Assembly: GCF_900291975.1 (NCBI RefSeq)
Contig: NZ_OMPN01000001.1
Coordinates: 868,001 to 932,000 of the forward strand
Source of the DNA: Agathobaculum massiliense
Lineage (GTDB): Bacteria; Bacillota; Clostridia; Oscillospirales; Butyricicoccaceae
Length of the DNA stretch: 64,000 nt
Reading direction: 5' to 3'
Part shown: piece by piece, positions 16,947 through 24,391 of the stretch
Layout of the letters: every line of letters begins with the position of its first letter
How positions within the stretch are numbered: the first letter of the stretch is position 1
Made by a program: the position numbers and the translations under genes
The notes under the pieces: generated by a model
The model's database searches: none
Told to the model about the DNA's origin: nothing
The model's input: only the letters and a program-made list of their open reading frames with translations

Positions 16947-17207
16947 CTATGCTCCGTCGAGCGCCCGCGCGTCCGCCATCAGCAGCAGGCCGCAGCGCAG
17001 CCCGAGCAGGAAGCAATCCTCGCCATGCTCTGCGGCCGCGGCAACCGCCTGGTCGCACACCCGACGGAAGCTGCGGTGGAGGACGCGCGGCAGAAGCGCG
17101 TCAAATTCATCCTGCGCCTGGTTCAGGTTTTGCCATGCTGGGCCGTCCTTGCTGACGCATACACGCTCGGCGGCGGCCTGTAATTCCTGATAAATGGATC
17201 GGTTCAC
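16947..17207 (-). CDS. Hypothetical protein divergent from an XRE repressor
   Basis: About 86 residues, mainly helical, with no domain I recognise. It contains NRSIYQELQAAAERVCVSK, then DEFDALLPRVLHRSFRRVCDQAV and GEDCFLLGLRCGLLLMADA. The GTG at 17207 is preferred because AGAGG lies 8 bases before it; GTG at 17216 is possible. It is transcribed away from the XRE gene at 17297 across a short AT-rich region with an inverted repeat, so the XRE protein may control both. The C-terminal half looks like small helical proteins found beside XRE regulators in Clostridia, but I cannot name a family. Confidence 0.6.
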   Translation of the reverse strand: MNRSIYQELQAAAERVCVSKDGPAWQNLNQAQDEFDALLPRVLHRSFRRVCDQAVAAAAEHGEDCFLLGLRCGLLLMADARALDGA

Positions 17208-17240
17208 ACAAATCACCTCTCATTAACTTTAGCATATTTT

Positions 17241-17260
17241 ATTCTATATTTCAATAGAAT
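17241..17260. promoter_or_regulatory. Inverted repeat in the XRE divergent region
   Basis: ATTCTAT-ATTTCA-ATAGAAT, a 7-6-7 repeat in an AT-rich gap between two divergent genes. AGAATAAAATA and AGAACAAAATA (minus strand) flank it as near-direct repeats. It is the likely operator for the XRE protein. Confidence 0.5.
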
Positions 17261-17296
17261 ATTTTGTTCTGTTAAAATATTTAATGAGGTGATAAT

Positions 17297-17518
17297 ATGT
17301 TATATAAGCGTATACGAAATTTACGCGAGGATAACGATTTGAGTCAGCAGCAGGTCGCAAGCTATCTGCATATTTCACAGCGAACTTATAGTTACTATGA
17401 AAACGGCGAGCATAATATGCCCCTCTCCATACTGGTAGGACTGGCCGATTTTTATAATACCTCAACCGATTATCTCCTTGAGCGCACCAACGATCCCGCA
17501 CCGCCGCGCAAACGGTAA
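17297..17518 (+). CDS. XRE-family helix-turn-helix regulator
   Basis: A 73-residue Cro/C1-type DNA-binding protein: RIRNLREDNDLSQQQVASYL (helices 1-2), then HISQRTYSYYENGEHNMPLSILVGLADFY with the recognition helix and the typical late LAD.Y motif, then TSTDYLLERT. It is DNA-binding only, with no effector domain. GAGGTGAT is the ribosome site. The gene is followed by a strong hairpin terminator. It is a probable repressor of itself and of the divergent 86-residue gene. Confidence 0.88.
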   Translation: MLYKRIRNLREDNDLSQQQVASYLHISQRTYSYYENGEHNMPLSILVGLADFYNTSTDYLLERTNDPAPPRKR

Positions 17519-17570
17519 GCGTCTCCGCTTGGGTCAAGCGGGGAAACTGCGCCTGCGCGGCGCGGGCGGA

Positions 17571-17605
17571 CAAGAGGGGAGAAACCAACGGTTTCTCCCC
17601 TCTTG
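17571..17605 (+). terminator. Terminator of the XRE gene
   Basis: Perfect 16-bp stem CAAGAGGGGAGAAACC (17571-17586), AAC loop, complement at 17590-17605. The following sequence is C/T-rich rather than a pure T-run. Confidence 0.7.
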
Positions 17606-17643
17606 CCAATCACCCCTTTTCCCTGATGCGCAGGCCGGAGGCC

Positions 17644-17981
17644 GGAACGGCTGCGCCGTTCCTATTTCTGACCAGGACCGCTCCGAAAAAATACGGAGAC
17701 TGTTGCGGGAGCTCTGTTCGCGCGGAGGTTAGAACTGGACAGCGGGAAAACGGATACCGCCTGTCCGAAACGGTCCATGCGCGCGTAACAGCGCGCGCGG
17801 AAGGGAGGAGACGCTGCCTGGGTTTCCCTGCACCCCCTAGGGTGGAAGCCGTTGCGCTTACCGTGATAAGGAAAGCAGGGAAATTCAAAAGGGGAGGAAA
17901 CCCCATGCGGGTTGTCCTCCCCTTTTGCCCCCGCACCGGGCGGCGCGTCGTTCCCACGTCAAGGGGCGCAATTCCCTTGAC
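17644..17981 (+). other. Gene-free region with a chain of hairpins (candidate structured RNA)
   Basis: Between the XRE terminator and metY no credible gene is seen. Helices found by eye: GGAACGGC-TGC-GCCGTTCC (17644-17662), CTCCG/CGGAG (17681-17698), GGACAG/CTGTCC (17737-17766), GCGCGCG/CGCGCGC (17779-17798), TTTCCCTGC/GCAGGGAAA enclosing an ACCC/GGGT hairpin (17823-17883), a 12-bp plus 5-bp hairpin (17887-17926) and GTCAAGGG/CCCTTGAC (17958-17981). The last large hairpin could terminate transcription in either direction. No SAM, T-box, 6S, RNase P or SRP consensus was recognised. It may instead be a dispersed intergenic repeat. Confidence 0.4.
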
Positions 17982-18046
17982 CCTCCCTCCCCCGCGTGTT
18001 AAAATACCCTTGTGCAAAAAATTCCTGCAAAGGAGCTATAATAAAT

Positions 18047-19315
18047 ATGAAGATCGAAACAAAATGCCTGCATGAGGGCTACAAGCCCGAAAACGGCGGC
18101 CCAGGCGTCATGCCCATCGTTCAGTCTACCACCTACCGGTTCGATTCGACCGAAAAGATCGCATCCCTGTTCGATATGCCGACCGAGTACATGTACTCGC
18201 GCTTTGCCAATCCGACCTGCGACGCGGTGGAAAAGAAAATCGCCGCGCTGGAGGGCGGCGTGGGCGCGATGCTCACCAGCTCCGGCCAGGCGGCGAGCCT
18301 GCTCGCCATCCTCAACCTCTGTTCCGCGGGGGACAGCTTCATCGCGGCTTCCACGATCTATGGCGGCACGATCAACCTGTTCGGCGTGACGCTCAAAAAG
18401 CTCGGCATCGAGTGTATCTGGGCGGATGCGGAAGCAGACGCGAAAGAAATCCAGAAGCTGTTCAAGCCCAACACCAAGGCTGTGTTTGGTGAAACGCTCG
18501 CCAATCCGGCGCTGACCGTGTTCGATATCCAAAAGTGGGCGGATATCGCGCACAAAAACGGCGTGCCGCTAATCATCGATAATACGTTTGCCACGCCCAT
18601 CCTGTGCCGCCCGATCGAATGGGGCGCGGATATCGTCATCCATTCCACCACAAAATATATGGACGGCCACGCGGTCCAGGGCGGCGGCGTCATCGTGGAC
18701 GGCGGCCGGTTCGATTGGGCCGCCTCAGGCAAATTCCCCGACTTCACCGAGCCGGACGAGAGCTATCACGGCGTTGTCTATACCCGTGAATTCGGCAGCA
18801 TGGCTTATATCATTAAGGCGCGCATGCAGCTTATGCGTGATTTCGGCTGTTATCCGGCGGCGCACTCCGCATTCCTTTTGAACCTCGGCCTGGAAACCCT
18901 GCCCGTGCGCATGAAGCGGTACTGTGAAAATGCGCTCACGGTCGCCGAGTACCTACAGGCGTCGGACAGGATCGCTTCCGTGCGCTACCCCGCCCTGCCC
19001 GGCAACGAACATTACGAACGCGCGCAGAAGTATCTGCCGCTCGGCACCTCGGGCGTGATGTCGGTCGATATCAAGGGCGGCCGCGGCGCGGCCATGCAGT
19101 TCATGGACAGCCTGCAGCTTGCCTGCAACGAGGTCCATGTGGCGGATATCCGTACCTGCGTGCTGCATCCGGCCAGCGAAACCCACCGCCAGCTCACGGA
19201 CGAGCAGCTCGTCGCCGCAGGTATCGAGCCGGGCCTTGTGCGGGTTTCGGTCGGCCTGGAAAATGTGGAGGACATTATCGCGGACCTTGACCAGGCTCTC
19301 GCTCAGCTCGGCTGA
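18047..19315 (+). CDS. metY: O-acetylhomoserine sulfhydrylase-type PLP enzyme
   Basis: A 422-residue Cys/Met-metabolism PLP protein. It begins MKIETKCLHEGYKP, has SRFANPTCDAVEKK and SSGQAASLLAIL in the cofactor region, and the PLP lysine in VIHSTTKYMDGH (about residue 204). The length (over 420) and the insert around FTEPDESYHGVVYTREFG favour O-acetylhomoserine aminocarboxypropyltransferase, which makes homocysteine from sulfide, over cystathionine synthases of about 380 residues. Methionine gamma-lyase activity cannot be excluded. AAGGAG lies 10 bases before the ATG. No SAM riboswitch was found in the 530 bases upstream. Confidence 0.86.
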   Translation: MKIETKCLHEGYKPENGGPGVMPIVQSTTYRFDSTEKIASLFDMPTEYMYSRFANPTCDAVEKKIAALEGGVGAMLTSSGQAASLLAILNLCSAGDSFIAASTIYGGTINLFGVTLKKLGIECIWADAEADAKEIQKLFKPNTKAVFGETLANPALTVFDIQKWADIAHKNGVPLIIDNTFATPILCRPIEWGADIVIHSTTKYMDGHAVQGGGVIVDGGRFDWAASGKFPDFTEPDESYHGVVYTREFGSMAYIIKARMQLMRDFGCYPAAHSAFLLNLGLETLPVRMKRYCENALTVAEYLQASDRIASVRYPALPGNEHYERAQKYLPLGTSGVMSVDIKGGRGAAMQFMDSLQLACNEVHVADIRTCVLHPASETHRQLTDEQLVAAGIEPGLVRVSVGLENVEDIIADLDQALAQLG

Positions 19316-19377
19316 AGCCGCTGTCTGGGAGCAAAGGCACGCGAAACACCGTTTTTTGTCAAACAGGAGGTTTTCCT

Positions 19378-19833
19378 ATGCATATCCGATCGATCGAGCC
19401 GCGCGACCGCGACTTTTTCCTCAGCCGCAACGCGGCGTTCTACCGCTCTTCCGCCTGCGACCATGCAATCCCGCCGCAGAACGCCGAGCGCACGTTCGAA
19501 CTGCTGCTGCACGGCACGCCCTACGCGGACTGCCTGATCGCGGAGGACGACGACGGCGCGCCCTGCGCCTACCTGCTGCTCGCGCTCACCTGGTCGAATG
19601 AGGCGGGCGGGCTGTGCGTATGGCTGGACGAACTGATGGTGGACGAGACCGTGCGCGGCACGGGCATCGGCCGCAAAATGATCGCTGCCGCACACGAAAA
19701 ATACAACAGCGCCGCGCGCTACCGGCTGGAGGTGACCGAAAGCAATGTGCGCGCCGCCGCGCTGTACCGGATGCTCGGCTTCGAGGAGCTGGCCTACCGC
19801 CAGATGATTATGGACACGCCGGTCGGCCTGTGA
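19378..19833 (+). CDS. GNAT family N-acetyltransferase
   Basis: A 151-residue single GNAT domain. The acetyl-CoA loop is ETVRGTGIGRKMIAAAHEK (about 94-112; motif A RGTGIGRK), with LWLDELMVDE before it and the C-terminal ALYRMLGFEE. The sequence AAGRY-like YRLEVTESN supports a RimI/small-molecule type, but no substrate can be read. The gene is preceded by AGGAGG and followed by a terminator, probably as the second gene after metY. Confidence 0.85.
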   Translation: MHIRSIEPRDRDFFLSRNAAFYRSSACDHAIPPQNAERTFELLLHGTPYADCLIAEDDDGAPCAYLLLALTWSNEAGGLCVWLDELMVDETVRGTGIGRKMIAAAHEKYNSAARYRLEVTESNVRAAALYRMLGFEELAYRQMIMDTPVGL

Positions 19834-19842
19834 GCCGAACAG

Positions 19843-19869
19843 AGCCGCAGTTTAAAGCTGCGGCTTTTT
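19843..19869 (+). terminator. Intrinsic terminator after the metY-GNAT pair
   Basis: AGCCGCAG, TTTAAAG loop, CTGCGGCTTTTT; classic stem with T-tail. Confidence 0.88.
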
Positions 19870-19914
19870 CTTTGCCGGTTTATCTGTTATAATAGTAAAA
19901 ACGGGGTGAAGCAT

Positions 19915-21264
19915 ATGGCCGGTGAAAATAAAATGGGGACCATGCCCGAAGGGCGGCTGATCGTTACCATGTCGTTTCCGATCATGCTGTCCATGCTCGT
20001 GCAGGCGCTGTACAACATTGTGGACAGCGCTTTTGTCGCGCGCATCAGTGAGGACGCCCTGACCGCCGTTTCCCTTGCGTTTCCGGTGCAGCTTTTAATG
20101 ATCGCGGTTGCGACCGGCGCGGGCGTGGGCGTCAACGCGCTGCTGTCGCGCCGGCTGGGACAGAAAAAGCAGGCGGAAGCGGACGCGGTCGCGGTCAACG
20201 GCATTTTTCTTTCCATTTGCTTCTGGCTGGTGTTCGCTGTGCTGGGGCTGCTGTTCGGACGCGACTTTATCGCGCTGTTCACCGATGTACCCGCTGTCGT
20301 CGATATGGGCGCCGGCTATGTGACGGTGGTGACTACCGCATCCTGCGGCGTTTTCCTGCTGTTTGTCGCGGAACGGCTCATGCAGGCGACCGGCAACACG
20401 GTCTACCACATGGTCACGCAGCTCATCGGCGCGCTGCTCAACTGCGTCCTCGACCCGATCCTGATTTTCGGGCTGTTCGGCTGTCCCGCGCTCGGTACCA
20501 CGGGCGCGGCGCTCGCGACCGTCCTCTCCCAGATCACCGCCATGTCAATCGGTTTTTTCATCAATGTGCGCTTCAATCGGGATGTCCGCATCCATGTACG
20601 CGGCTTCCGGCCGGATGTCCGCATCCTTGCGGAGATCGTGCGCATCGGCCTGCCCGCTGCCTTGCAGCAATCCCTGCTGAGCGTGCTCACGGTCGGCCTC
20701 AACCGCATCCTGATGCCGTTCTCCCAGACCGCGGTCGGCTTTTACGGCGTGTACTACAAGCTGCAGAACTTCCTGTTCATGCCGGTCTACGGTCTCAACA
20801 ACGCGCTCATCCCCATGATTGGCTTCAACTATGGTGCGAAAAACCGCCGCCGCATCGAGCGGATCACCCGATATGCGCTGCTGCTCGCGCTCGGCATCAT
20901 GGCGGCGGGTACGCTGCTGTTCGAAGCTCTGCCCGTACCGCTTCTGCGGCTGTTCGACGCCTCGGATGCCATGCTCGCCCTCGGCGTCCCCGCCATCCGC
21001 ATCATCTCCGCTTCGTTCTGCCTTGCCGGCATTTCCGTCATCCTGTCCGGCTGCATGCAGGGATTGGGCCGCGGGAGCGAGTCGCTTATCGTGGCGTTGC
21101 TGCGTCAGCTTGTCCTCCTCCTGCCCGCCGCCGTGCTGCTCTCGCACGTCAGCCTTTCGGCCCTCTGGCTGGCGTTCCCGCTTGCGGAGGCCTGCGGCCT
21201 TGCCGCGGCGGTACTGCTCCACCGGCGGGTATGCCGCCGGCTTTTATCAGGCTCGTCCGAATAA
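19915..21264 (+). CDS. MATE-family multidrug/sodium antiporter
   Basis: About 449 residues with twelve predicted membrane helices in two repeats. N-terminal GRLIVTMSFPIMLSMLVQAL and YNIVDSAFVARI are the usual MATE opening, and LPAALQQSLLSVLTVGLNRI opens the second repeat. MATE proteins expel cationic compounds or drugs using Na+ or H+. ATG at 19915 is preferred to a GTG three codons upstream because GGGGTGAAG is then a ribosome site. Monocistronic, with its own terminator upstream. Substrate unknown. Confidence 0.9.
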   Translation: MAGENKMGTMPEGRLIVTMSFPIMLSMLVQALYNIVDSAFVARISEDALTAVSLAFPVQLLMIAVATGAGVGVNALLSRRLGQKKQAEADAVAVNGIFLSICFWLVFAVLGLLFGRDFIALFTDVPAVVDMGAGYVTVVTTASCGVFLLFVAERLMQATGNTVYHMVTQLIGALLNCVLDPILIFGLFGCPALGTTGAALATVLSQITAMSIGFFINVRFNRDVRIHVRGFRPDVRILAEIVRIGLPAALQQSLLSVLTVGLNRILMPFSQTAVGFYGVYYKLQNFLFMPVYGLNNALIPMIGFNYGAKNRRRIERITRYALLLALGIMAAGTLLFEALPVPLLRLFDASDAMLALGVPAIRIISASFCLAGISVILSGCMQGLGRGSESLIVALLRQLVLLLPAAVLLSHVSLSALWLAFPLAEACGLAAAVLLHRRVCRRLLSGSSE

Positions 21265-21292
21265 ACGTCACAAAAATGTAACAAACGCCCTC

Positions 21293-21321
21293 TTGTTTTT
21301 GTGCATTCTGCGGCATATAAT
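21293..21321 (+). promoter_or_regulatory. Promoter of the HD-domain gene
   Basis: TTGTTT (21293-21298), 17-base spacer, TATAAT (21316-21321), 32 bases before the start codon. Confidence 0.6.
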
Positions 21322-21352
21322 AAAGACAGAAAACTGGAAAGGGGTGAGTCCC

Positions 21353-21874
21353 ATGGAGAGTGAGATACAGCGGCTTGCAGGGGATATCCTGAAGCATCCC
21401 CGCTATCTGCAGCTTCTGCAGTTCCAGCACCACGGCGCGGAAAATTCCGTGTACGACCATTCGGTCGCCGTGGCTCAGGCGGCGTATGCCATCGCCCGCC
21501 GGATGCGTCTGTCCGGGGACGAAACCGCCTCTGTAATCCGCGCGGCGTTGCTGCACGATTTCTTCGGTTACGACTGGCACGGCGAGCGTTTCCGCCGTTA
21601 CCTGCGCCGGTATTCCGGCCTGCGGCGTGTGATGCGCATGCACGCGTTTGTACACGGCCATATCGCGGCCGACCGCGCGAAGCATACGTTCGGCCTGACC
21701 GAGCGCGAATGCGAGGCAATCGCGCGGCACATGTTCCCGCTCGCGGCCATGCCGCGCACGCGGATCGCATGGATCGTGACGCTGGCGGACAAAGCCGTTG
21801 CTTCCAGAGAGATGGCCGCTGCGCTTGGCGGCTATATATCCCTTGCCTGCCGCAAGCTGTTTGCTTATAACTGA
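21353..21874 (+). CDS. HD-domain phosphohydrolase
   Basis: A 173-residue HD protein with metal ligands in SVYDHSVAVAQAAY, the HD pair in ALLHDFFGYDW and a later His-Gly-His in FVHGHIAADRAKHTFGL. The Trp/Arg-rich middle FRRYLRRYSGLRRVMRMHAF and the late IVTLADKAVASRE are typical of a widespread Clostridial HD family without an assigned substrate. It has a good promoter and ribosome site (GGAAAGGGG) and stands alone between terminators. Confidence 0.82.
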   Translation: MESEIQRLAGDILKHPRYLQLLQFQHHGAENSVYDHSVAVAQAAYAIARRMRLSGDETASVIRAALLHDFFGYDWHGERFRRYLRRYSGLRRVMRMHAFVHGHIAADRAKHTFGLTERECEAIARHMFPLAAMPRTRIAWIVTLADKAVASREMAAALGGYISLACRKLFAYN

Positions 21875-21913
21875 AAACGCCGTCCGGATGCGTCTGTCTG
21901 GAACGGCGTTTTT
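21875..21913. terminator. Terminator after the HD-domain gene
   Basis: Stem AAACGCCGT...ACGGCGTTT with a T-run; it lies between converging genes and probably serves both. Confidence 0.75.
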
Positions 21914-21918
21914 CTGTT

Positions 21919-22350
21919 TTACAGATCCTGTATGTTCATCTTTTCCAGCAATCTTTCCCGCCGGAGCTTTTCCCGCCCGATATAATACGCCCCCAACAGC
22001 ACGAAGGTTGGGATGTTGCTTACCAGCAGGATAATCCCGACCTGCACGGTATCGCCCAGTGTCCAGTCCGACGTTTGTTCCACCCGCCGCTCCTCATAGA
22101 GTACCTCGCCGGTCTCTTCATCGACCACCTGCAGCCCGCTCGCCGCGCCGCCTATGGAGGTAAACACCACGCCGCCCAGCACCAGCAGCAGCGACAGCAT
22201 AAGCGACAGAGCAGGCATAATCAGCCCCGGCCACCGGCTTTTGCGGCGCGACAGCCAGACCTCAAGCACGATCACGCCCGCCAGCACCGCCACCAGCACC
22301 AGCGTGTTCAGCACGGTCACCACGATTGACATTGTCATTATTCCCGCCAA
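21919..22350 (-). CDS. Three-helix membrane protein, paralogue A
   Basis: A 143-residue protein with an N-terminal helix (about 8-30), the basic motif EVWLSRRKSRWPGLIMPALS, a second helix, an extracytoplasmic loop (about 60-100, rich in Glu) and a third helix, ending EKMNIQDL. The neighbouring gene at 22363 shares EVFLSKRRAWWPGLVLP and the end EKIKIQDL, so they are paralogues. A TTG start at 22350 is preferred because AGGGGG lies 8 bases before it; ATGs at 22338 and 22332 are alternatives. No function recognised. Confidence 0.65.
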   Translation of the reverse strand: MAGIMTMSIVVTVLNTLVLVAVLAGVIVLEVWLSRRKSRWPGLIMPALSLMLSLLLVLGGVVFTSIGGAASGLQVVDEETGEVLYEERRVEQTSDWTLGDTVQVGIILLVSNIPTFVLLGAYYIGREKLRRERLLEKMNIQDL

Positions 22351-22362
22351 AACGATTCCCCC

Positions 22363-22686
22363 TTACAAATCCTGTATCTTTATCTTTTCCACCTGCTCGC
22401 GGTGTTTTCCGCTGCGGCGGCAGTGCCAGTAAATCGCCAGCAAAACGAGCGCCGGCGCGAAAAAGAGCAGCCCCATGAGCAGCGACAGCACCTTTTGCAG
22501 CGAATTTTCCGCCACACCGAGCGCGTTCAGCACCACGTTCGGCAGGACAAACAGTACAGGCGGCAGCAGGCACAGGGGCAGCACCAGCCCGGGCCACCAC
22601 GCCCGCCGCTTGGACAGAAACACCTCCAACGCGCAGACCGCCGCGAACAGCGCCAACCAGAAAACCAACTTAATTGGATTTATCAT
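22363..22686 (-). CDS. Three-helix membrane protein, paralogue B
   Basis: A 107-residue version of paralogue A, lacking most of its extracytoplasmic loop. Helices lie at about 4-22, 32-52 and 65-90, with the shared KRRAWWPGLVLP motif after helix 1 and the shared EKIKIQDL tail. Its ATG is 1 base after the stop of the DUF2089 regulator, so it is translated from the regulator operon. The conserved tail suggests a docking signal for a common cytoplasmic partner (inference). Confidence 0.7.
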   Translation of the reverse strand: MINPIKLVFWLALFAAVCALEVFLSKRRAWWPGLVLPLCLLPPVLFVLPNVVLNALGVAENSLQKVLSLLMGLLFFAPALVLLAIYWHCRRSGKHREQVEKIKIQDL

Positions 22687-22687
22687 G

Positions 22688-22990
22688 CTAACCCTCCTCG
22701 TTCTTCTGCTTCTTATACTCGTTAATCAGGATTTTCGCCGTGTCGAAATCCAGCTTGTCGTTGACTGCCAGCCGTTTGATGAGCGCGATATACGGCTCCT
22801 CCCCTTCGCGCTCGCCGATCTCGATTTTCTGGATCAGCCGGTCAAGCCGCAGGCGCACGGTCGGATAGGTCACGCCGTACACGCCCGCGACCTCTTTGAG
22901 CGAGCCCGAGGCCAAAATAAATTTTTTGATGAAAGAGACGTCCTCATCGTCAAGCTGCGCCATCCACTCCGGTACTACCTCGATCGCCAC
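22688..22990 (-). CDS. DUF2089-family helix-turn-helix regulator
   Basis: A 100-residue protein. MDDED-like WMAQLDDEDVSFIKKFILASGSLKEVA leads into the HTH GVYGVTYPTVRLRLDRLIQKIE, which has the LKE(V/L)A..YGVSYPTVR signature of DUF2089 regulators. The C-terminal half is charged and may sense or dimerise. Translation starts at GTG 22990, 8-9 bases after AAGGAA. It heads an operon with two paralogous membrane proteins. Two copies of an 11-base repeat flank its promoter, suggesting autoregulation. Confidence 0.82.
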   Translation of the reverse strand: MAIEVVPEWMAQLDDEDVSFIKKFILASGSLKEVAGVYGVTYPTVRLRLDRLIQKIEIGEREGEEPYIALIKRLAVNDKLDFDTAKILINEYKKQKNEEG

Positions 22991-23016
22991 GCCATCACTT
23001 CCTTTCCTGTGGCCTT

Positions 23017-23058
23017 AGTATAATATTTAATTTTATAAAAGTCAATCTTTAATTTTAT
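23017..23058 (-). promoter_or_regulatory. Promoter of the DUF2089 operon with direct repeats
   Basis: Minus-strand TTGACT (23045-23040), 17-base spacer, TATACT (23022-23017). The 11-mer TTTAATTTTAT (plus strand) occurs at 23026-23036 and 23048-23058, exactly 22 bases (two helical turns) apart and bracketing the -35 box. Confidence 0.65.
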
Positions 23059-23070
23059 TTATATCGAAGA

Positions 23071-23099
23071 AAAATCCTGTCTATAAAAGACAGGATTTT
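23071..23099 (-). terminator. Terminator of the IclR-hydrolase-GNAT operon
   Basis: AAAATCCTGTC, TATAAAA loop, GACAGGATTTT with A and T runs on either side. Confidence 0.85.
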
Positions 23100-23100
23100 T

Positions 23101-23592
23101 TTATCGACTCCGTTTCTGATAGGCCAATCGCTCGCCGCGCCCGTTTTTCAGGTCGATCAGGCCGCAGAACGTGTATCCCAGCCGCGCCAGCAGGCGCTGC
23201 ATGGGCTGGTTGTCACGGTGGGTGTCGATACGGATGTTGCCGCACCGCGCCAGGCACCATTCCAGGCAGAACGCCGCCGCACCGCGCCCGTGCTCCGCCG
23301 CCGCAATCCGGTGTACCACGCCGTAGGGGGCGTCGTCCAGCCAGGCGCCCTCCCGAATCACCCGATAGGTCGGCTCCTCCTCCGTGGTAAAGCAGAACGC
23401 CGCCGCGAGCCGCCCCTCGTCCTCGCAGATGTAGCTGCGCTGCGCGCTGATATCCGCTTCGAGCATCTCTTTCGTGGGGAAGCGTCTGCCCCATTGATGC
23501 GGGTTGCCGTTTTGCGCCATAAACCGACGCGCCGCGTCGAACAGCGCGAGCAGGTCGGGCAGGTCGGCCGGCGCCGCATGCCGTATTTCCAT
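23101..23592 (-). CDS. GNAT family N-acetyltransferase
   Basis: A 163-residue GNAT domain: MEIRHAAPADLPDLLALFDAAR opening, NPHQWG, the IAAAEHGRGAAAFCLEWCL acetyl-CoA region and the late NQPMQRLLARLGYTFCGLI. The family of about 160 residues with HQWG/LIYF-like motifs is common in Clostridia; substrate unknown. It lies 3 bases after the alpha/beta-hydrolase gene, at the end of an operon headed by the IclR regulator. Confidence 0.83.
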   Translation of the reverse strand: MEIRHAAPADLPDLLALFDAARRFMAQNGNPHQWGRRFPTKEMLEADISAQRSYICEDEGRLAAAFCFTTEEEPTYRVIREGAWLDDAPYGVVHRIAAAEHGRGAAAFCLEWCLARCGNIRIDTHRDNQPMQRLLARLGYTFCGLIDLKNGRGERLAYQKRSR

Positions 23593-23595
23593 GTT

Positions 23596-24369
23596 TTACA
23601 GCTCCTTTATCCATTCCGCGCAGAGCGCCTGCCAGCGGTTCACATGCCGATCCGGCCGGCGCCCTCTTGCCGGGTCACAGGTTTCCAAATCCGCCAGCGC
23701 CAGCCCATGCACGCCATGCGGGAACAGGTGTACCTCATGTGGCACACCCGCTTTCCGCAGCGCCGCTTCGAGCAGCAGCGTGTTCTCGACCCGTGCGGTC
23801 TGATCCTCCAGCGTGTGCCACAGAAACACCGGCGGCGTTCGCGCGTCCACCAGCATTTCCAGCGAAAACGCACGCTGTTTTTCCGGATCCGTGCCGGCCA
23901 GACGAGCAAAGCTGCCGCGATGGCCGTATTCCCCCGCCGTCACCACCGGATAGCACAGCACCGCCGCGTTCGGCCGGTGGCACTGCAGGTCGGTATCGGG
24001 CGCAAACCATTCCGGCCGGTGCCAGACCGCCGCCAGCATCCCCGCCAGGTGCGCGCCCGCGGAAAAGCCCCCGACCGCGATGCGGTCTGGAGCGATCCTG
24101 AGTTGCGCGGCATTCCGCCGCACCCACGCGACCGCCGCGGCCAGCGTATGCAGCGGCATCGTGTCCAGCGGCACGGGCGCACAGTCGTATTCCAGCACGA
24201 ACGACTCGACACCGTCCCGCGCAAAGGCGCGCGCTGCAGGCGCGCCCTCCCGAATCGAGCAGAATTCGTACCCGCCGCCCGGACACAAAATGAGCGCGGG
24301 CTTGGGACCGTGCTGCGCGGCGGCATAGCGGGTCAGCTTGCCGTGCGGCAGCGTGAGTACCTGTGGCAT
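23596..24369 (-). CDS. Alpha/beta-hydrolase (esterase/acetyl-esterase type)
   Basis: A 257-residue alpha/beta-hydrolase. The oxyanion strand is ILCPGGGYEFCS (about 25-36), the nucleophile elbow is GGFSAGAHLAG with Ser near residue 103, the acid is in LWHTLEDQTARVENT and the catalytic His is in FPHGVHGLALA. The layout resembles the acetyl-xylan esterase/BD-FAE group that deacetylates plant polysaccharide fragments. The start at 24369 follows GGGAGAAGG. Location 22 bases after an IclR regulator, divergent from pectin/uronate-type KDPG genes, fits a sugar-polymer role (inference). Confidence 0.8.
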   Translation of the reverse strand: MPQVLTLPHGKLTRYAAAQHGPKPALILCPGGGYEFCSIREGAPAARAFARDGVESFVLEYDCAPVPLDTMPLHTLAAAVAWVRRNAAQLRIAPDRIAVGGFSAGAHLAGMLAAVWHRPEWFAPDTDLQCHRPNAAVLCYPVVTAGEYGHRGSFARLAGTDPEKQRAFSLEMLVDARTPPVFLWHTLEDQTARVENTLLLEAALRKAGVPHEVHLFPHGVHGLALADLETCDPARGRRPDRHVNRWQALCAEWIKEL

Positions 24370-24391
24370 CTTACCTTCTCCCTTTCCGCGA

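Noticed and set aside
17823-17883. AGGGTGG at about 17838 as a possible T-box core upstream of metY
   Set aside because: The core continues AAGCCGTTG, not NACCGCG, and no Stem I, specifier or matching antiterminator was found.
17610-18017. Minus-strand 135-codon frame (and a plus-strand counterpart) upstream of metY
   Set aside because: Composition is low-quality, it crosses several strong hairpins, and it has no ribosome site; more like a repetitive intergenic element than a gene.
17520-18046. SAM riboswitch in front of metY
   Set aside because: None of the SAM-I conserved elements is visible.
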